Of a stretch of DNA of 64,000 nucleotides, positions 48,301 through 56,097 are shown one piece after another. A model generated the notes under the pieces. It saw only the letters and a list, made by a program, of their open reading frames with translations, ran no database searches and was not told the DNA's origin. Made by a program: the position numbers and the translations under genes. Origin of the DNA: Pycnopodia helianthoides (taxonomy: Eukaryota > Echinodermata > Asteroidea > Forcipulatida > Asteriidae); contig CM063262.1 in assembly GCA_032158295.1 (NCBI GenBank), forward strand, positions 4,993,394-5,057,393. The letters are read 5' to 3'. The first letter of the stretch is position 1. Every line of letters starts with the position of its first letter.

Positions 48301-49502
48301 GGCAACCAGTTCCAGGCAATCTCCAAGAAAGAAAGGCTTTCATATGTAAGTTCCAAACCAGTTTATTGGGGATCGTAAGACATTGTTTGAAAAAACGTTA
48401 CTCATGAGCTACCAAAGTTGTCCTGTAGCATGCACTGCTGTTGGTTGCCTCCAAGTTGCCTCTGAAAATTGCCTCGTTTGACAAGGCCTTTACACAGTGT
48501 ACATAATCATTGCACTAAAAGCATTGTTACCCCTGGTCACTCGGCCATTTATTTCATTCCTTCAACCATCTGGGCTTCCTGGGGAGTATACAGCCTGTGC
48601 TGCTATGTACATGTATGTAGCGCACCAAGCTAAATCAGTCACAAGAACCATCTCTGCCCTCTCACTGTCCATGACCCTGGGTGATGAGGAGCAATTATAG
48701 TTAACGGTCTCGCTCAAGGACACAAGTCTCATGACTGGGACTCGAACCCACCCCCGATGACTTAATCACCAGAACCACCGGAACTTTAATTTGATGCACT
48801 AAACCGCTCAGCCATGCTACTATGTACAAAAGTGAAAGAAACTATTAGTTAGCTCTGTGAGGGATATCTTTATAACTGTCACATTAATTTCACATTTCTA
48901 TCTCATTTTCCATTTTTCTAGATGTGTTTTATGGTGTAGATCACGACGCATATGAACATATGGCATCTGATGAGTGTCTGAAAAAAGGTATTTAGGAATA
49001 AATCACAGACATTAAAATATTTTGTAGTTGAGTGATAAAGTTTCCAACATTTTCCTTTACGGCGACTTTCATAAATCTTTCAAGCAGAAAAATTGAGCTG
49101 AGCAACTTTGTCTGGTAAATGAAAATCAGCGGGGAACCAGTCATAAACATTATGCATTGATATTTTGGCTGGTAACCTGTTTCTGATGACTCGAAGTGGG
49201 GTCTCTTCTCATGATTCATTCTCTGTGATATTGTTTTATCAATTTCTTATCGATATGTCATTTTTTCAGGGGCCAACAAGGAGAAACTGCGTGCAAAACT
49301 CTCCAGCCTGAGCCCTCTGGACATCTACCCCTTCAACAGACACACGGGTGAAATGACAGTATATCGATTACGGCTCAAGTGTCGATGTGGTATCAAGCCG
49401 TCGGCGAGCCAAAGATGCACCAAGGTGCTACCCTACACCCAGCAGCAGTGGGGTGGCTATATGGGCACGTATGGTAACAGTCAGTTTCCGCCAAGATCTT
49501 AA
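29764..49502 (+). CDS. FAM234: FAM234-like FG-GAP repeat type II membrane protein (about 14 exons)
   Basis: FAM234A/ITFG3 and FAM234B are single-pass glycoproteins with an extracellular FG-GAP/beta-propeller-like domain; their function is not well established. Exons: 29764-30367, 32092-32303, 37136-37307, 39400-39509, 40163-40279, 40903-41084, 41712-41808, 42440-42623, 43333-43464, 44571-44815, 45533-46690, 47903-47927, 48922-48987 and 49270-49502. Phases agree and the sum is 3537 nt (1178 residues). An acidic cytoplasmic tail is followed by a membrane helix at residues 78-97 (WCYVVVSALFISLLVFVLL) and a PKKPP-SAG linker repeat. Calcium-loop motifs follow: DVNKDGILD, DIDQDGVKD, DVDGDGIQD and DITGDGVVD. 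An in-frame TGA at 29758 fixes the start. Exon 11 adds a 386-codon, mostly disordered block, so the protein is nearly twice the vertebrate length as I recall it (550-620). Exons 12 and 13 are the least certain. Other FG-GAP proteins are possible, but the order of features fits FAM234 best. Confidence 0.85.
30388..30637. mobile_element. MITE with perfect 30-bp inverted ends
   Basis: 30388-30417 (CAATTGTGATGCGATCAAGC...) is the exact reverse complement of 30608-30637. Begins 20 bases after the exon 1 donor of FAM234. Confidence 0.88.
30933..31114 (-). mobile_element. R6 MITE copy
   Basis: CAGGCCTGGACTTACACG to GAAATTTCCAGGCCTGG with the reverse AAGGGCAC core. Confidence 0.7.
31254..31453. mobile_element. 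R1 MITE copy
   Basis: GGGCCCAATTTCATAGAGCT to CTATGAAATTGGGCCC, 200 bp. Confidence 0.87.
31536..31925 (+). mobile_element. R2-related MITE, diverged
   Basis: GCAGTGGATACTTTTGGTAA start and the ATAAAAACTT / GAGAGCTGCTGATAG / AACTCCCTCTGAAGTAA order of R2. Confidence 0.6.
32092..32303 (+). CDS. FAM234: FAM234 exon 2
   Basis: Acceptor ATTTAG. Encodes GVTSYFGDQFVMCDIYF, GLLALDGQTGKELWR and NCNADIDQDGVKDCLGAG. Donor GTAAGT, phase 0. Confidence 0.95.
32314..32680 (+). repeat. Three imperfect tandem units with CCAAT and GAATATTCATGATG
   Basis: Each unit has TTTTA-CCAATCAGCATC followed by GAATATTCATGATGGG (copies near 32320, 32455, 32590). Starts 11 bases after the exon 2 donor. Confidence 0.82.
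33210..33434 (+). mobile_element. R8 MITE copy
   Basis: CCTCTTGCTGTCTGACCATT to GTCACTGACAGTAGGAGGGT, reverse of the copies at 26121 and 38331. Confidence 0.82.
33655..34285 (+). mobile_element. R9 element with internal palindrome
   Basis: Shares with 60820-61400 the blocks ATAACACCCC, CCTGGTACCCTGACTACATT and TACAGATAGAATCAAAGGAA. A fold-back at 34103-34266 has arms AGTAAAACTAGTCACT and AGTGACTAGTTTTACT. Confidence 0.82.
35022..35372 (+). repeat. R7 copy
   Basis: GGGCTCGAATTTGACACTGG to ACAAGCCCTG, with GGACAAGTCCGGC block. Confidence 0.7.
35398..35496 (+). repeat. R6 fragment with internal triplication
   Basis: AACAGAGGCCATG appears three times in a row before the R6 tail AATTCCAAGCCTG. 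Confidence 0.65.
35868..36250 (+). repeat. Tandem repeat, 50 bp x about 7
   Basis: CTACATAAACTCATATCAGT recurs at 35911, 35961, 36011, 36061, 36112 and 36162; the last units shorten to TTGTGGGATTGAGGCAG steps. Confidence 0.95.
36714..37107 (+). mobile_element. R3 MITE, complete, next to FAM234 exon 3
   Basis: TTAAAGGAACATTACAGAAT to ATTCTGTAATGTTCCTTTAA; the right end is 28 bases from the exon 3 acceptor. Confidence 0.9.
37136..37307 (+). CDS. FAM234: FAM234 exon 3
   Basis: Acceptor TTACGCAG. Encodes SFKLVSGATGREIWNF and FIQDVDGDGIQDVLNIHGGD. Donor GTACGT, phase 1. An R3 element ends only 28 bases before the exon. Confidence 0.95.
37344..37539. mobile_element. R1 MITE copy
   Basis: CAGGGCCCAATTTCATAGAG to CTCTATGAAGTTGGGCCCC, 36 bases after FAM234 exon 3. 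Confidence 0.87.
38331..38557 (-). mobile_element. R8 MITE copy
   Basis: CCCTCCTACTGTCAGTGACT to GTCAGACAGCAAGAGGG. Confidence 0.82.
38745..39354 (+). mobile_element. R3 MITE with nested R4
   Basis: TTAAAGGAACATTACAGAAT to TCTGTAATGTTCCTTTAA; interrupted at 39063-39275. The part after R4 also lacks some R3 text. Ends 45 bases before exon 4. Confidence 0.86.
39063..39275. mobile_element. R4 MITE nested in R3, TATA target duplication
   Basis: 213 bp; ends GATAGTTCCCAGTAGACGCC and TACTGCAACCTATC, both arms with GCCATCTTTACGGGCA, flanked by TATA on each side. Confidence 0.9.
39400..39509 (+). CDS. FAM234: FAM234 exon 4
   Basis: Acceptor TTTTTCAG. Encodes GEEVTHVGLLIIMSGATG and VPDGQESYYSPQ. 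Donor GTCAGT, phase 0. Confidence 0.93.
39680..40107. mobile_element. R1 fragment split by complete R2
   Basis: R1 text CTGTGACTGGTATCCTGC... ATTATCTGCTTAA resumes after R2 as TGGAGCTCTATGAAAA; the R2 insert runs 39745-40090. Confidence 0.82.
39745..40090 (+). mobile_element. R2 MITE copy
   Basis: TTAAAGACACTGGACACTAT to AATAGTGTCCACTGCCTTTA. Confidence 0.85.
40163..40279 (+). CDS. FAM234: FAM234 exon 5
   Basis: Acceptor TCCTGCAG. Encodes VYYQHGGRQMVLFGTGGET, HGGSLWVI and LLLADNKK. Donor GTAAGA, phase 0. Confidence 0.94.
40300..40475 (-). mobile_element. SINE-U body fragment
   Basis: TTATATAGCGCATTTCACAA tail and CTCCCTGGGGAGTATACAGC block, shared with 48525-48830. Confidence 0.6.
40576..40723 (+). 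repeat. R16 copy
   Basis: Shares CTTGGTAAGAAGCACTGCAG and ATTTCAATCTGAGAAATGTT with 58765-58950. Confidence 0.7.
40903..41084 (+). CDS. FAM234: FAM234 exon 6
   Basis: Acceptor ATTTCAG. Encodes GIMTPPTLADITGDGVVDIV, FNSTTVAFDGQ and LWNYTMPKSESY. Donor GTGGGA, phase 2. Confidence 0.93.
41712..41808 (+). CDS. FAM234: FAM234 exon 7
   Basis: Acceptor CTCTTAG. Encodes TPGAALFNDDDVPDFMIA and YYYSQ, one more acidic FG-GAP-like loop. Donor GTTGGT, phase 0. Confidence 0.9.
41829..42323 (+). mobile_element. R2-type MITE with nested retroelement tail
   Basis: R2 text is interrupted at about 41887-42105 by a retroposon tail ending GAACGCTATATAAATGCTTA plus (ATT)n; TTGGTG flanks both sides as a target duplication. 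Confidence 0.72.
42440..42623 (+). CDS. FAM234: FAM234 exon 8
   Basis: Acceptor AATCACAG. Encodes VMVLDGRTGQPILDAPVRT, SSQSSPLAISIEG and LFMYFTLDCLGHEGE. Donor GTAGTG, phase 1. Confidence 0.92.
42770..43166 (+). mobile_element. SINE-S, full length, in FAM234 intron 8
   Basis: Head GTCGTGGCTGAGTGGTCAAG, B-box GGGTTTGAAGTCCC (diverged), body GATGGGACATAAAGCCGTAG, tail AAGCGCTATGTAAA. Confidence 0.85.
43333..43464 (+). CDS. FAM234: FAM234 exon 9
   Basis: Acceptor CGTCATCAG. Encodes KSRSDFCQQRFNTKSYTRL, LLSQHMAAPGKQIYNS. Donor GTAAGG, phase 1. Confidence 0.9.
43569..43920. mobile_element. Fold-back element, 352 bp
   Basis: Ends ACTATACCTCATACATATTC and GAATATGTATGAGGTATAGT, plus a central near-perfect palindrome at 43693-43751 (GCGCATGACAGGTAGACTGT arm). 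Confidence 0.88.
43916..44070. mobile_element. Second fold-back, adjoining the first
   Basis: ATAGTAAAACAAATATAACA pairs with the right end; inner hairpin GAAGTTGACAAACTAG at 43979-44008. Both fold-backs interrupt one R2 copy (GTTTTATA | CATCAGCTCTC). Confidence 0.82.
44571..44815 (+). CDS. FAM234: FAM234 exon 10
   Basis: Acceptor TATTCCAG. Encodes VDLEYQYKMNSSLLAQAYL, an acidic helix EEAKELALNGE and a Gly/Asp-rich low-complexity tail. Donor GTAGGA, phase 0. Confidence 0.88.
44965..45385 (+). mobile_element. R2-type MITE with duplicated 3' part
   Basis: GGAGTCGTTTCTCACAATGT / ATCAGCAGCTCTCAGGTGCT / CACTGCCTTTAAGCAATTTC occurs twice, at about 45125 and 45262. Confidence 0.75.
45533..46690 (+). 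CDS. FAM234: FAM234 exon 11, 386-codon disordered insert
   Basis: Acceptor TTGAATAG, donor GTGAGT, phase 0 at both ends. It begins with amphipathic helices (VTDLLDLMSKERQND, ILQQLAKEMGYDD), then about 250 residues rich in D, P, Q, Y, G with repeated YP-type motifs, later KSYLNELLGKLGD and VNWLDELYGDD. Dibasic sites occur near the end (IQKRD, TGKRQR). It closes with SIDVIFATYWFYPSQSQ, which looks like a return to propeller strand. Confidence 0.88.
47214..47460 (-). mobile_element. SINE-T copy
   Basis: Minus-strand tRNA-like head (plus text GGGATTCGAACCCACTACC and TCTAGAGCAGATGTCTTACC); flanking text AGTACTGAGTATACAGTGCT on one side and its reverse on the other. Confidence 0.72.
47463..47852 (-). 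repeat. R7 copy
   Basis: Reverse orientation: AGGGCTCGAATTTGGGGGGA to GTGTCAAATTCGAGCCCTG. Confidence 0.72.
47903..47927 (+). CDS. FAM234: FAM234 exon 12 (uncertain boundary)
   Basis: Acceptor TTTTTACAG then IILPEQQE. A donor at GTATTG (phase 1) lets it join exon 13 in frame. A longer reading, ending at GTAGAG 47975, gives ECIDNGWPMRHSGW but is out of phase with both following exons. Confidence 0.5.
48005..48190. mobile_element. R1 MITE copy
   Basis: GTGCCCAATTTCATAGAGCT to AGCTCTATGAAATTGG, starting 30 bases after the longer reading of exon 12. Confidence 0.83.
48525..48830 (-). mobile_element. SINE-U, tRNA-derived
   Basis: Minus-strand head: plus text GGGACTCGAACCCACCCC (B-box) and CTAAACCGCTCAGCCATGC (A-box), body CTTCCTGGGGAGTATACAGC. 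Confidence 0.7.
48922..48987 (+). CDS. FAM234: FAM234 exon 13 (probable)
   Basis: Acceptor TTTTTCTAG, donor GTATTT. Read in phase 1 it gives VFYGVDHDAYEHMASDECL followed by KK. Other frames are stopped. Confidence 0.62.
49270..49502 (+). CDS. FAM234: FAM234 last exon
   Basis: Acceptor TTTTTTCAG. Encodes ANKEKLRAKLSSLSPLDIY, then TGEMTVYRLRLKCRCG, two more cysteines' worth of context (RCTKVLPYTQQQWGGYMG) and stop TAA at 49500-49502. Confidence 0.88.
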
Positions 49503-50111
49503 TTTTTACGTTTTCAAACCAGGGTACATAACTCTTGGTCGTATATATGTAGTTGATCCAGTGGCATAACCAGACACTTTCATTTGGGTTGGGGGGGGGG
49601 GGATGCAAGCGAGGGGGAAATACACTATTTGGGGGTTGGCAATTGAATGTATGAAACCATTCATTTGTGCATTTTCTTCCAGCTCATTTGTATTTATTTA
49701 TTTAATTTTTGTTATTCAAGAGGGGGAGCTGTGATTGTTGTTCTGATGCTTTCTCTCTTCTTTTTCCATTGAAGATGAACTTAATAGTCTATGGACTTGG
49801 TTTCTAGAGCAGAATTGATCATGCATTCATGTGAACTGAACATAGTATCGCAAACGTTTACATTTACAATTTCTGTTGTGCTCTTAAGTTTTGGCGAGGA
49901 ACAACCCTCTGCTAAAATGGACGAGTTCATGATTTATCGGCCATCGAGATTGCCAGTTTTCTAAAACTCAGTTTTCAATTAAAAAATAGTATGGGAAAAA
50001 GATTAAACATTTTGTGTGTTTGGCGATTTCCATTCGGATTCAGCTGCCAACTTGTTGCATGCTGGAAGCCTGCGGAAAAGCCATTAAATTACTCCTCAGT
50101 GTGGACAGCAA

Positions 50112-50632
50112 TGCGCCGTATTTTTGACCGCGTGAGGGCGCTCTCAAAAACATTTTTATCACTTCCGGGGTATAACTTATCGTCTGCTCAGCTACCTGTG
50201 TACAGTTTAGCATCGGCGTTCGTCACTTCTGTGCGCAAGAAGACAGACATTAGTCAGTGCCTCTAGAATCTAAGGTAATAACGGCTCCTTTAAAGGTCTT
50301 ATTTTCCTTGATGGAGGAAGTATTTGAAGCAGTTTTTGTTTGCGGAGAACAGTTTAATTGTTTCTAAGGAAGGATGAGCCACGCTTATAATCTGCCAGTT
50401 CTGATATTTTTTAAGATTAGATGCAGGGCTCTTTATTTCTTTAAAGGAGCCATTATTAATCCACCTTAGATTCTAGAAGCATTAACTAAACTCTCTCGCG
50501 CACAGAAGTGACAGAACGCCGATGTTAAAACTGTACACAGCTACCCGAGCAGACGATAATCGCTTAAGTTATACCCCCGGAAGTGATACAATTATTTTTG
50601 AGAGCGCCCTCACGCGGTCAAAAATACGGCAC
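50112..50632. mobile_element. Large fold-back, about 520 bp
   Basis: Arms of about 190 bases: GCCGTATTTTTGACCGCGTG against CACGCGGTCAAAAATACGGC, and TCTAGAATCTAAGGT against ACCTTAGATTCTAGA. Confidence 0.88.
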
Positions 50633-50739
50633 ATTTATCTAAAATATCTGAGAGGCATTACTTTGTTCCATGGTGTGGTTGGGTCAAAACAGCTTCGGAA
50701 AAGGAAAAACAGTTACAATATTTAATTTTGATTTTACCC

Positions 50740-51127
50740 TTAAAGACACTGGACACCTTTGGTAATTGTCTAAGACCAGTCTTCTCACTTGGTGTATCTC
50801 AACATATGCACAAAATAACAAACCTGTGAAAATTTGAACTCAAATGGTCGTCGAAGTTGCGAGATAATAATGGAAGAAAAAACACCCTTGTCCCACGAAG
50901 TTGTGAGCTTTCAGATGCTTGATTTCGAGACCTCACGCGTGAGGTCTCACAATCAATTCAAATATTTTACTGAGAAATTACTACTTTCTCAAAAACTACA
51001 TTACTTCAGAGGGAGCTGTTTCTCACAATGTTTTATACTATCAACAGCTCTCCATTGCTCGTTACCAAGTAAGTTTTTATGCTAACAATTATTTTGAGTA
51101 ATTACCAATAGTGTCCAGTGCCTTTAA
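50740..51127 (+). mobile_element. R2 MITE, complete
   Basis: TTAAAGACACTGGACACCTT to AATAGTGTCCAGTGCCTTTA, with central GAGACCTCACGCGTGAGGTC palindrome. Confidence 0.88.
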
Positions 51128-51590
51128 AAAAAAAATAATAATAATAAAATAAAAAAATGAAAAATAAATAAAAATAAAATCTATTATAGTTACAATATTT
51201 AAACATTGGGTATTCTGAATGGCCCCTTAGGTAGCCGTGAGTGGAAGTGTTGAGGCCATTTAGTTGACAGCTTCTCTGATAAGAAATAACCATTATAAAT
51301 ATAACCATTCATCAGCATTTTTATCACAGGAAGTTTGGGAAATACTAATATGTATCGATGAAATATGAAATCTGGTTAACATTCTTGTACATAAGAATAT
51401 TGTGTATGTATACATTTTGTGAAATTGTGTTTAGCAGTTTTTTTAATTTTTCTACGCATTCTGGTTTTGGACTTAGCAAATTAACAGTACTTAAAAAACG
51501 TGTGTTGTATTATGTTTATATATTGCATCGTATTATTGGTGTTAAAGATGGTTGTAGTGTAATTTTTCATTTCAAAATTTTATTTTTTTA

Positions 51591-52340
51591 CTAATCCAAG
51601 TTTTGTAAAAGTGGTCGTTAATTTATTTGGTTTTGTAGCTTTCTTTGAATACAATTCAAGACCTTAAACTCTGGAGAATGTTAGGTCAATAAATATTGGT
51701 TTTTGCCCGCACACTGTTGTGTTAGGGCACAGGACTCGGGAAAGTACTGAACATGTTCATTGCTTAATACACATCGGTGGAAGGGCAAAAATCAAGTAAT
51801 TTTCGTTTTGTCCCCAATGCAAAATTAATATTTATTAAATATTTTTAGGAAGTGAAATAATATGTGCTCTGCAAATATTGGGAAAACGACCGAGGGTCAT
51901 TTTGATGTCAGAACAAAAACAACAACCGTGGGTTTTGCACCCTTCAACTTTTCCAGATGTTCCACTGTTGTGTCACCATGGTCCAGTGGTTAGGCTAGAC
52001 TTCAAAATTTAACTAATCCAAGTTGTTCGTATTTTGGTTTTGTACTTCAATCATTCAAGCTAACTCTGGAGAATTTCAAGGTCAATAAATATGTTTGCGT
52101 CAGTTTGTGCACAGATCGGAAGTACTGACATTTCATTGCTTAATACAATTAGGAAAACTCAAGTTTGTTTTGAATGCAAATTTATTAAATATTTTTAAGT
52201 AACAAATACCTGCAAATATGGAAACGACCGACGGTCATTTGATGTAGAACGAAAACAACATACATGTTTGCACCTCAACTTTACCAGATGTCCACTGTGT
52301 GTCACCATGTCAGTGGTTAGCTGACGCAAGACTTACAATC
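51591..52340 (+). repeat. Imperfect direct duplication, about 400 bp; second copy full of deletions
   Basis: The order ACTAATCCAAGTT, TAACTCTGGAGAAT-type, GGTCAATAAATAT, CGACCGA-GGTCATTT and TGTGTCACCATG occurs at 51592-51995 and again at 52012-52320. The second copy is shortened mainly at runs of equal bases. Confidence 0.85.
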
Positions 52341-52559
52341 ACAAGTGTGGGTTTGAAATCTCAAACTAACGCTGATTTACAATGAACTAGGTAATAAGAA
52401 ATGTCGTCTAGTTACTGAATCAATTTCTCCTTGACATTGTATTTCATTTGCAAGTTAAAATGATCTCATTTATATGGTTAATCAAGTAGTTGGTAAGTAC
52501 ACAAACTACCTAAAATACCAAACTTGGTATGTCGATTATATTCGACTTTATGTAAAACT

Positions 52560-52880
52560 TAAAGCCTGACACTATGGAAATTGAAAAACACAAAGTTCAC
52601 AGATTCACACATAACTTACATGATTTAAGTAAGTAATGTAAAAATGTCCTTAAATTAGTTTTGCCTAAAATGCTATCGATTTCTGAAAATGAGAAAACCA
52701 CGTTTTTTCACGCGTGATAACAATATTGATGTTTGAATACACAGAAACACATAATCTCTTTTCACTATTTTGTGACCATCGATGACACAATTGAGCCAAA
52801 CTTCAAGGTATTTGTTCATGATATTTCATCAATCAAAATTGGACACTGATTTTGAGCTTTAACCAAAGTGTAAAAACCTT
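52560..52880 (+). repeat. R12 copy
   Basis: Same blocks as 59650 (CACAGATTCACACATAACTT, CTAAAATGCTATCG, GGACACTGATTTTGAGCT) with several single-base losses. Confidence 0.75.
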
Positions 52881-53018
52881 TAAAAGAACGGACAATTGTT
52901 TAGATATATCAGGATTTATGCATTCATGCATATCGTGCTTTAATGCAGCAATGGAAACAAAGCAACAGTAAGGGTAATTAATGAATTCGGTATCAATCAC
53001 TGGACTTGCATTTAAGCA

Positions 53019-53396
53019 GGTATACTTTGGTACAATTGTCAAGACAGTATCCTCACTTGTGTATCCTAACGTGTGCACGTCGAAATAACAAATTGTGAAC
53101 TTTGGGGCTCAATTGGTTTTTCGAAGTTGCAAGAAAACAACGAAAGAATAAAAAAACAGCCTTGTTGCATAGAATTGTGTGCTTTCAGATGCCTGAGGAA
53201 GGCTTCATGCCTGAAGCATTTCTGAGATTCAAATTTTAGGGTGAAAAATTACCCTTTTTGTCTGAAACTACATCACTTCAAAGGGTGTTGTTCTCACAAT
53301 GTTTTATGATATCAACATCTATCTCTCCAGTGCTCGAAGTAAGTTTTTATGGTCCTTTACTTATGGAGTAATTACCAAAAGTACAACCTGTCTTTA
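53019..53396 (+). mobile_element. R2-type MITE copy
   Basis: GCAGGTATACTTTGGTACAA to AAAAGTACAACCTGTCTTTA with many single-base losses against other copies. Confidence 0.75.
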
Positions 53397-53433
53397 ATTG
53401 TGACAATTAATCATCATCGGGCTGACTAATCTT

Positions 53434-53746
53434 GTGGGAGGCTAGCCTTGATATCAAGGCTGTGTAGACAAGTGCTCTAGCTAACACCATAGAGCAAGGA
53501 TACTAAAACCTCAGCCGCCCGAATGCCATACAACCCCAGTTCCCCCGACTGACGTGTGGGACTGTGGAGTGTTTGTGTGCTTCCTTGGGTGAGAGCGTGG
53601 TGTGCTGTTTAAAGACAGTCGGGGGGACCGGAACAGGAGTTGGATTGCATTCGGGCATCGCATTCGTGCGGCTGTGGTTATGCACATTTTTAGCTTTATA
53701 GTAAGCAAACTATTACACAGCCTTGCAATCAAGGCTAGTGGGAGGC
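53434..53746. repeat. Fold-back, about 310 bp
   Basis: TAGCCTTGATATCAAGGCTG faces CAGCCTTGCAATCAAGGCTA; related ends occur at 9978-10005. Confidence 0.7.
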
Positions 53747-54888
53747 AAAAGGTTGATGACCCGATTCGAGGTCAGTGAACCAATTATTACAGATTTCACA
53801 TAACATTCATAAATACGATAACAGGGTGCTCAAATGCAATTTCCTCGACGTTGCCATTGTTTCTAATGGAAATACAAATCTCAGGAGGATTGGTACTAGT
53901 ATGAATTTTATAACCAGTGAGCTTTCAGACTGACACAATTTTTATTTTTCTTTAATTTGTAATAGCCAAAACAGTACTCTGTCCTTTAATAAACTTTTAA
54001 AAAATTAAATAAGAAATAGTGACCGGTGACAAACAGTTTATTCTAGAAACGTGAATTTTGCTGGTATTTTTTTATCTGGTATGCAGAATATTGCTTTGCG
54101 CTTGGTTGACTTTTTGTATGAAATTATGCATGGATCATTGTCTTAACATAGTATTTTTATATGAATTATTTATTCATGTTGATGTGGTTCAATTCAGAAA
54201 CATGTATTCCGGGCCATGTGTATATCATTGGTCCTATCAATGCAGTCGGCAAGATTAGATAACACCAAACTAAATGTAAGTTGAATGTTAAGAAGTTACC
54301 ATTGTATTCAGTTTTTATATTCACACCAGGTATTTCAATCTTGTACTAGGAAAATAAACGTACGTCATGGTTCTTGAAAAAAAAAATGTATTGAGTTTGG
54401 CTTTTGTGTCCCCAACCTCTTGGTCAAATTTCCCATCATTATTATTATTATTATTATTTATTCGGCATAATTCACAATACAACAAACAGTGAAGACAATG
54501 AATAAAATGACAAAGGAGCATACAATAGAGCCAGCAGCACATGCCAGGAAGAGAAAAAGTTAACCTAATAACTGTGGCCCGAGGGCCTTCGTTTCCAATG
54601 CTACTGGCTATTACATAACATAATGTTACTAAAAATAAATATTTTATGTACAATAGAAAAATTGAAATAATTTAGTAAAAATTGCACAGGGAATAAAAGG
54701 GATAAAAACAGAAGCATCAGGCAAGGTAAAACTTCACAATGGACACCAAAAATTACCGTAATGCTAATAAGAAAAGGAAAACAGGTGAAATTGGTGATCA
54801 AGTACCAGGTCATAGTGGCTTGCCTGCCAGAAAGGCCCCACTAGTAGTAGTACTAGTACTACGACCTACACAAGGTGTCTCTTTTTGG

Positions 54889-55303
54889 AGATATAAATGC
54901 GAACAGACGTATGAAGCCCAATTCCGAGCCACAACCATGCATGTTACAATGGCGTGGTTGTGTGGCTTCATACGTATGAAGCCACAACCACGAGACGGTC
55001 AGGGTGACTGATAGGAGGGGGGAGGGGGTGAGGGTGAGGGTTTGTGGTTTGGTGAGGGTTAGGGGTAGGGGTAGGGTAGGGGTAGGGTAGGGCTTGGGGT
55101 AGGGTTAGGGGTAGGGTGAGGGGTAGGGCTAGGGTGAGGGCTAGGGCTAGGGGAAGGGTTAGGTGTAGGGGTAGGGTTAGGGGTAGGATGAACACTCCCC
55201 CCTTTCACCATGGAAGAACCCAACCAAGTAATAAACGTGCATGGTTGTGCCATAGAAAAAAGCGAGGAATTGGGCTTCATACGTCTGTTCGCATTTATAC
55301 CTC
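54889..55303. mobile_element. Inverted-repeat element with internal GGGTTA-type minisatellite
   Basis: Ends at 54889-54925 (GCGAACAGACGTATGAAGCC) and 55265-55303 (GGCTTCATACGTCTGTTCGC) enclose a tandem array (55015-55190) of AGGGTTAGGGGTAGGGG-like units. Confidence 0.87.
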
Positions 55304-55345
55304 TCTTTTTTGTAAACAATCACACTTTCGCAGACGGCTGGACGA

Positions 55346-55475
55346 GTAGTCTTGGTTCAAGACCCTCCTGTTATTTATATCCTCCCACGATCCATCGCCA
55401 CAAGAGGGCACACTCTCGCCCTCAGGAGTAGAGCCTGTTAGATAATAAACAACAGGAGCGTCTTGAACCAAGACT
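55346..55475. repeat. Short fold-back
   Basis: TAGTCTTGGTTCAAGAC at 55346 against GTCTTGAACCAAGACTA at 55458. Confidence 0.82.
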
Positions 55476-55843
55476 AATTGACGAGATGCGTGAAAAACCT
55501 CGAGCTGATGCACAACGTGCATTAGACTTAACTTCAAGTCTGAGATCACGGTTATTTCTCTGCATCAGCCACGCAAAACGCCCGACCCCCTATAATGACG
55601 GAGGTTAATCCACAAGAGGGCGCTCGGCGCGGCCGGGCATACTAAGTCTAGATGTGCACGGACAGTGATGAACCGTTGGTAGGTAATTGTATAGTTTTTT
55701 GCCATAAAAGACATTTAGTTCTTGTCATGCTTTATGTAATTCACACTCAGTACGATTTATGCATGTGCAGGTGAACATGTGTTAACTATTTCCAGTTCCA
55801 GTCTAAACTTATCCAAGAGTAAGACCCAATCTAGCCGCCACGT

Positions 55844-55990
55844 AGACCCAGTCCAGTAACTGGGGCGCTGTATTCCTTTTGCGAAATTTTGATTATCTGT
55901 CATACTACTTAGTAGTACTAGTAGTAGTATGACAGATAATGTCAAAATTTCGAAAAAGGAATACAGCGCCCCAGTTACTGGGTCTAGCCG
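55844..55990. repeat. Near-perfect palindrome, about 140 bp
   Basis: AGTAACTGGGGCGCTGTATT / AATACAGCGCCCCAGTTACT arms meet at a CTAGTAGTAGTATGACAG centre with hardly any loop. Confidence 0.9.
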
Positions 55991-56097
55991 CCACGGAGCT
56001 TTTGCTAACCTAAGGCTAAAGACTAACTTACTAACTGTCTCATGATCTATACGAGTAAGTACTTTTTCCTCGGTTGGGTTGGGGCTAGGCCCATCAT

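Noticed and set aside
55015..55190. Chromosome end / true telomere repeat
   Set aside because: Units are irregular GGGGTAGGG/GGGTTAGGG mixes enclosed by inverted ends and unique DNA on both sides.
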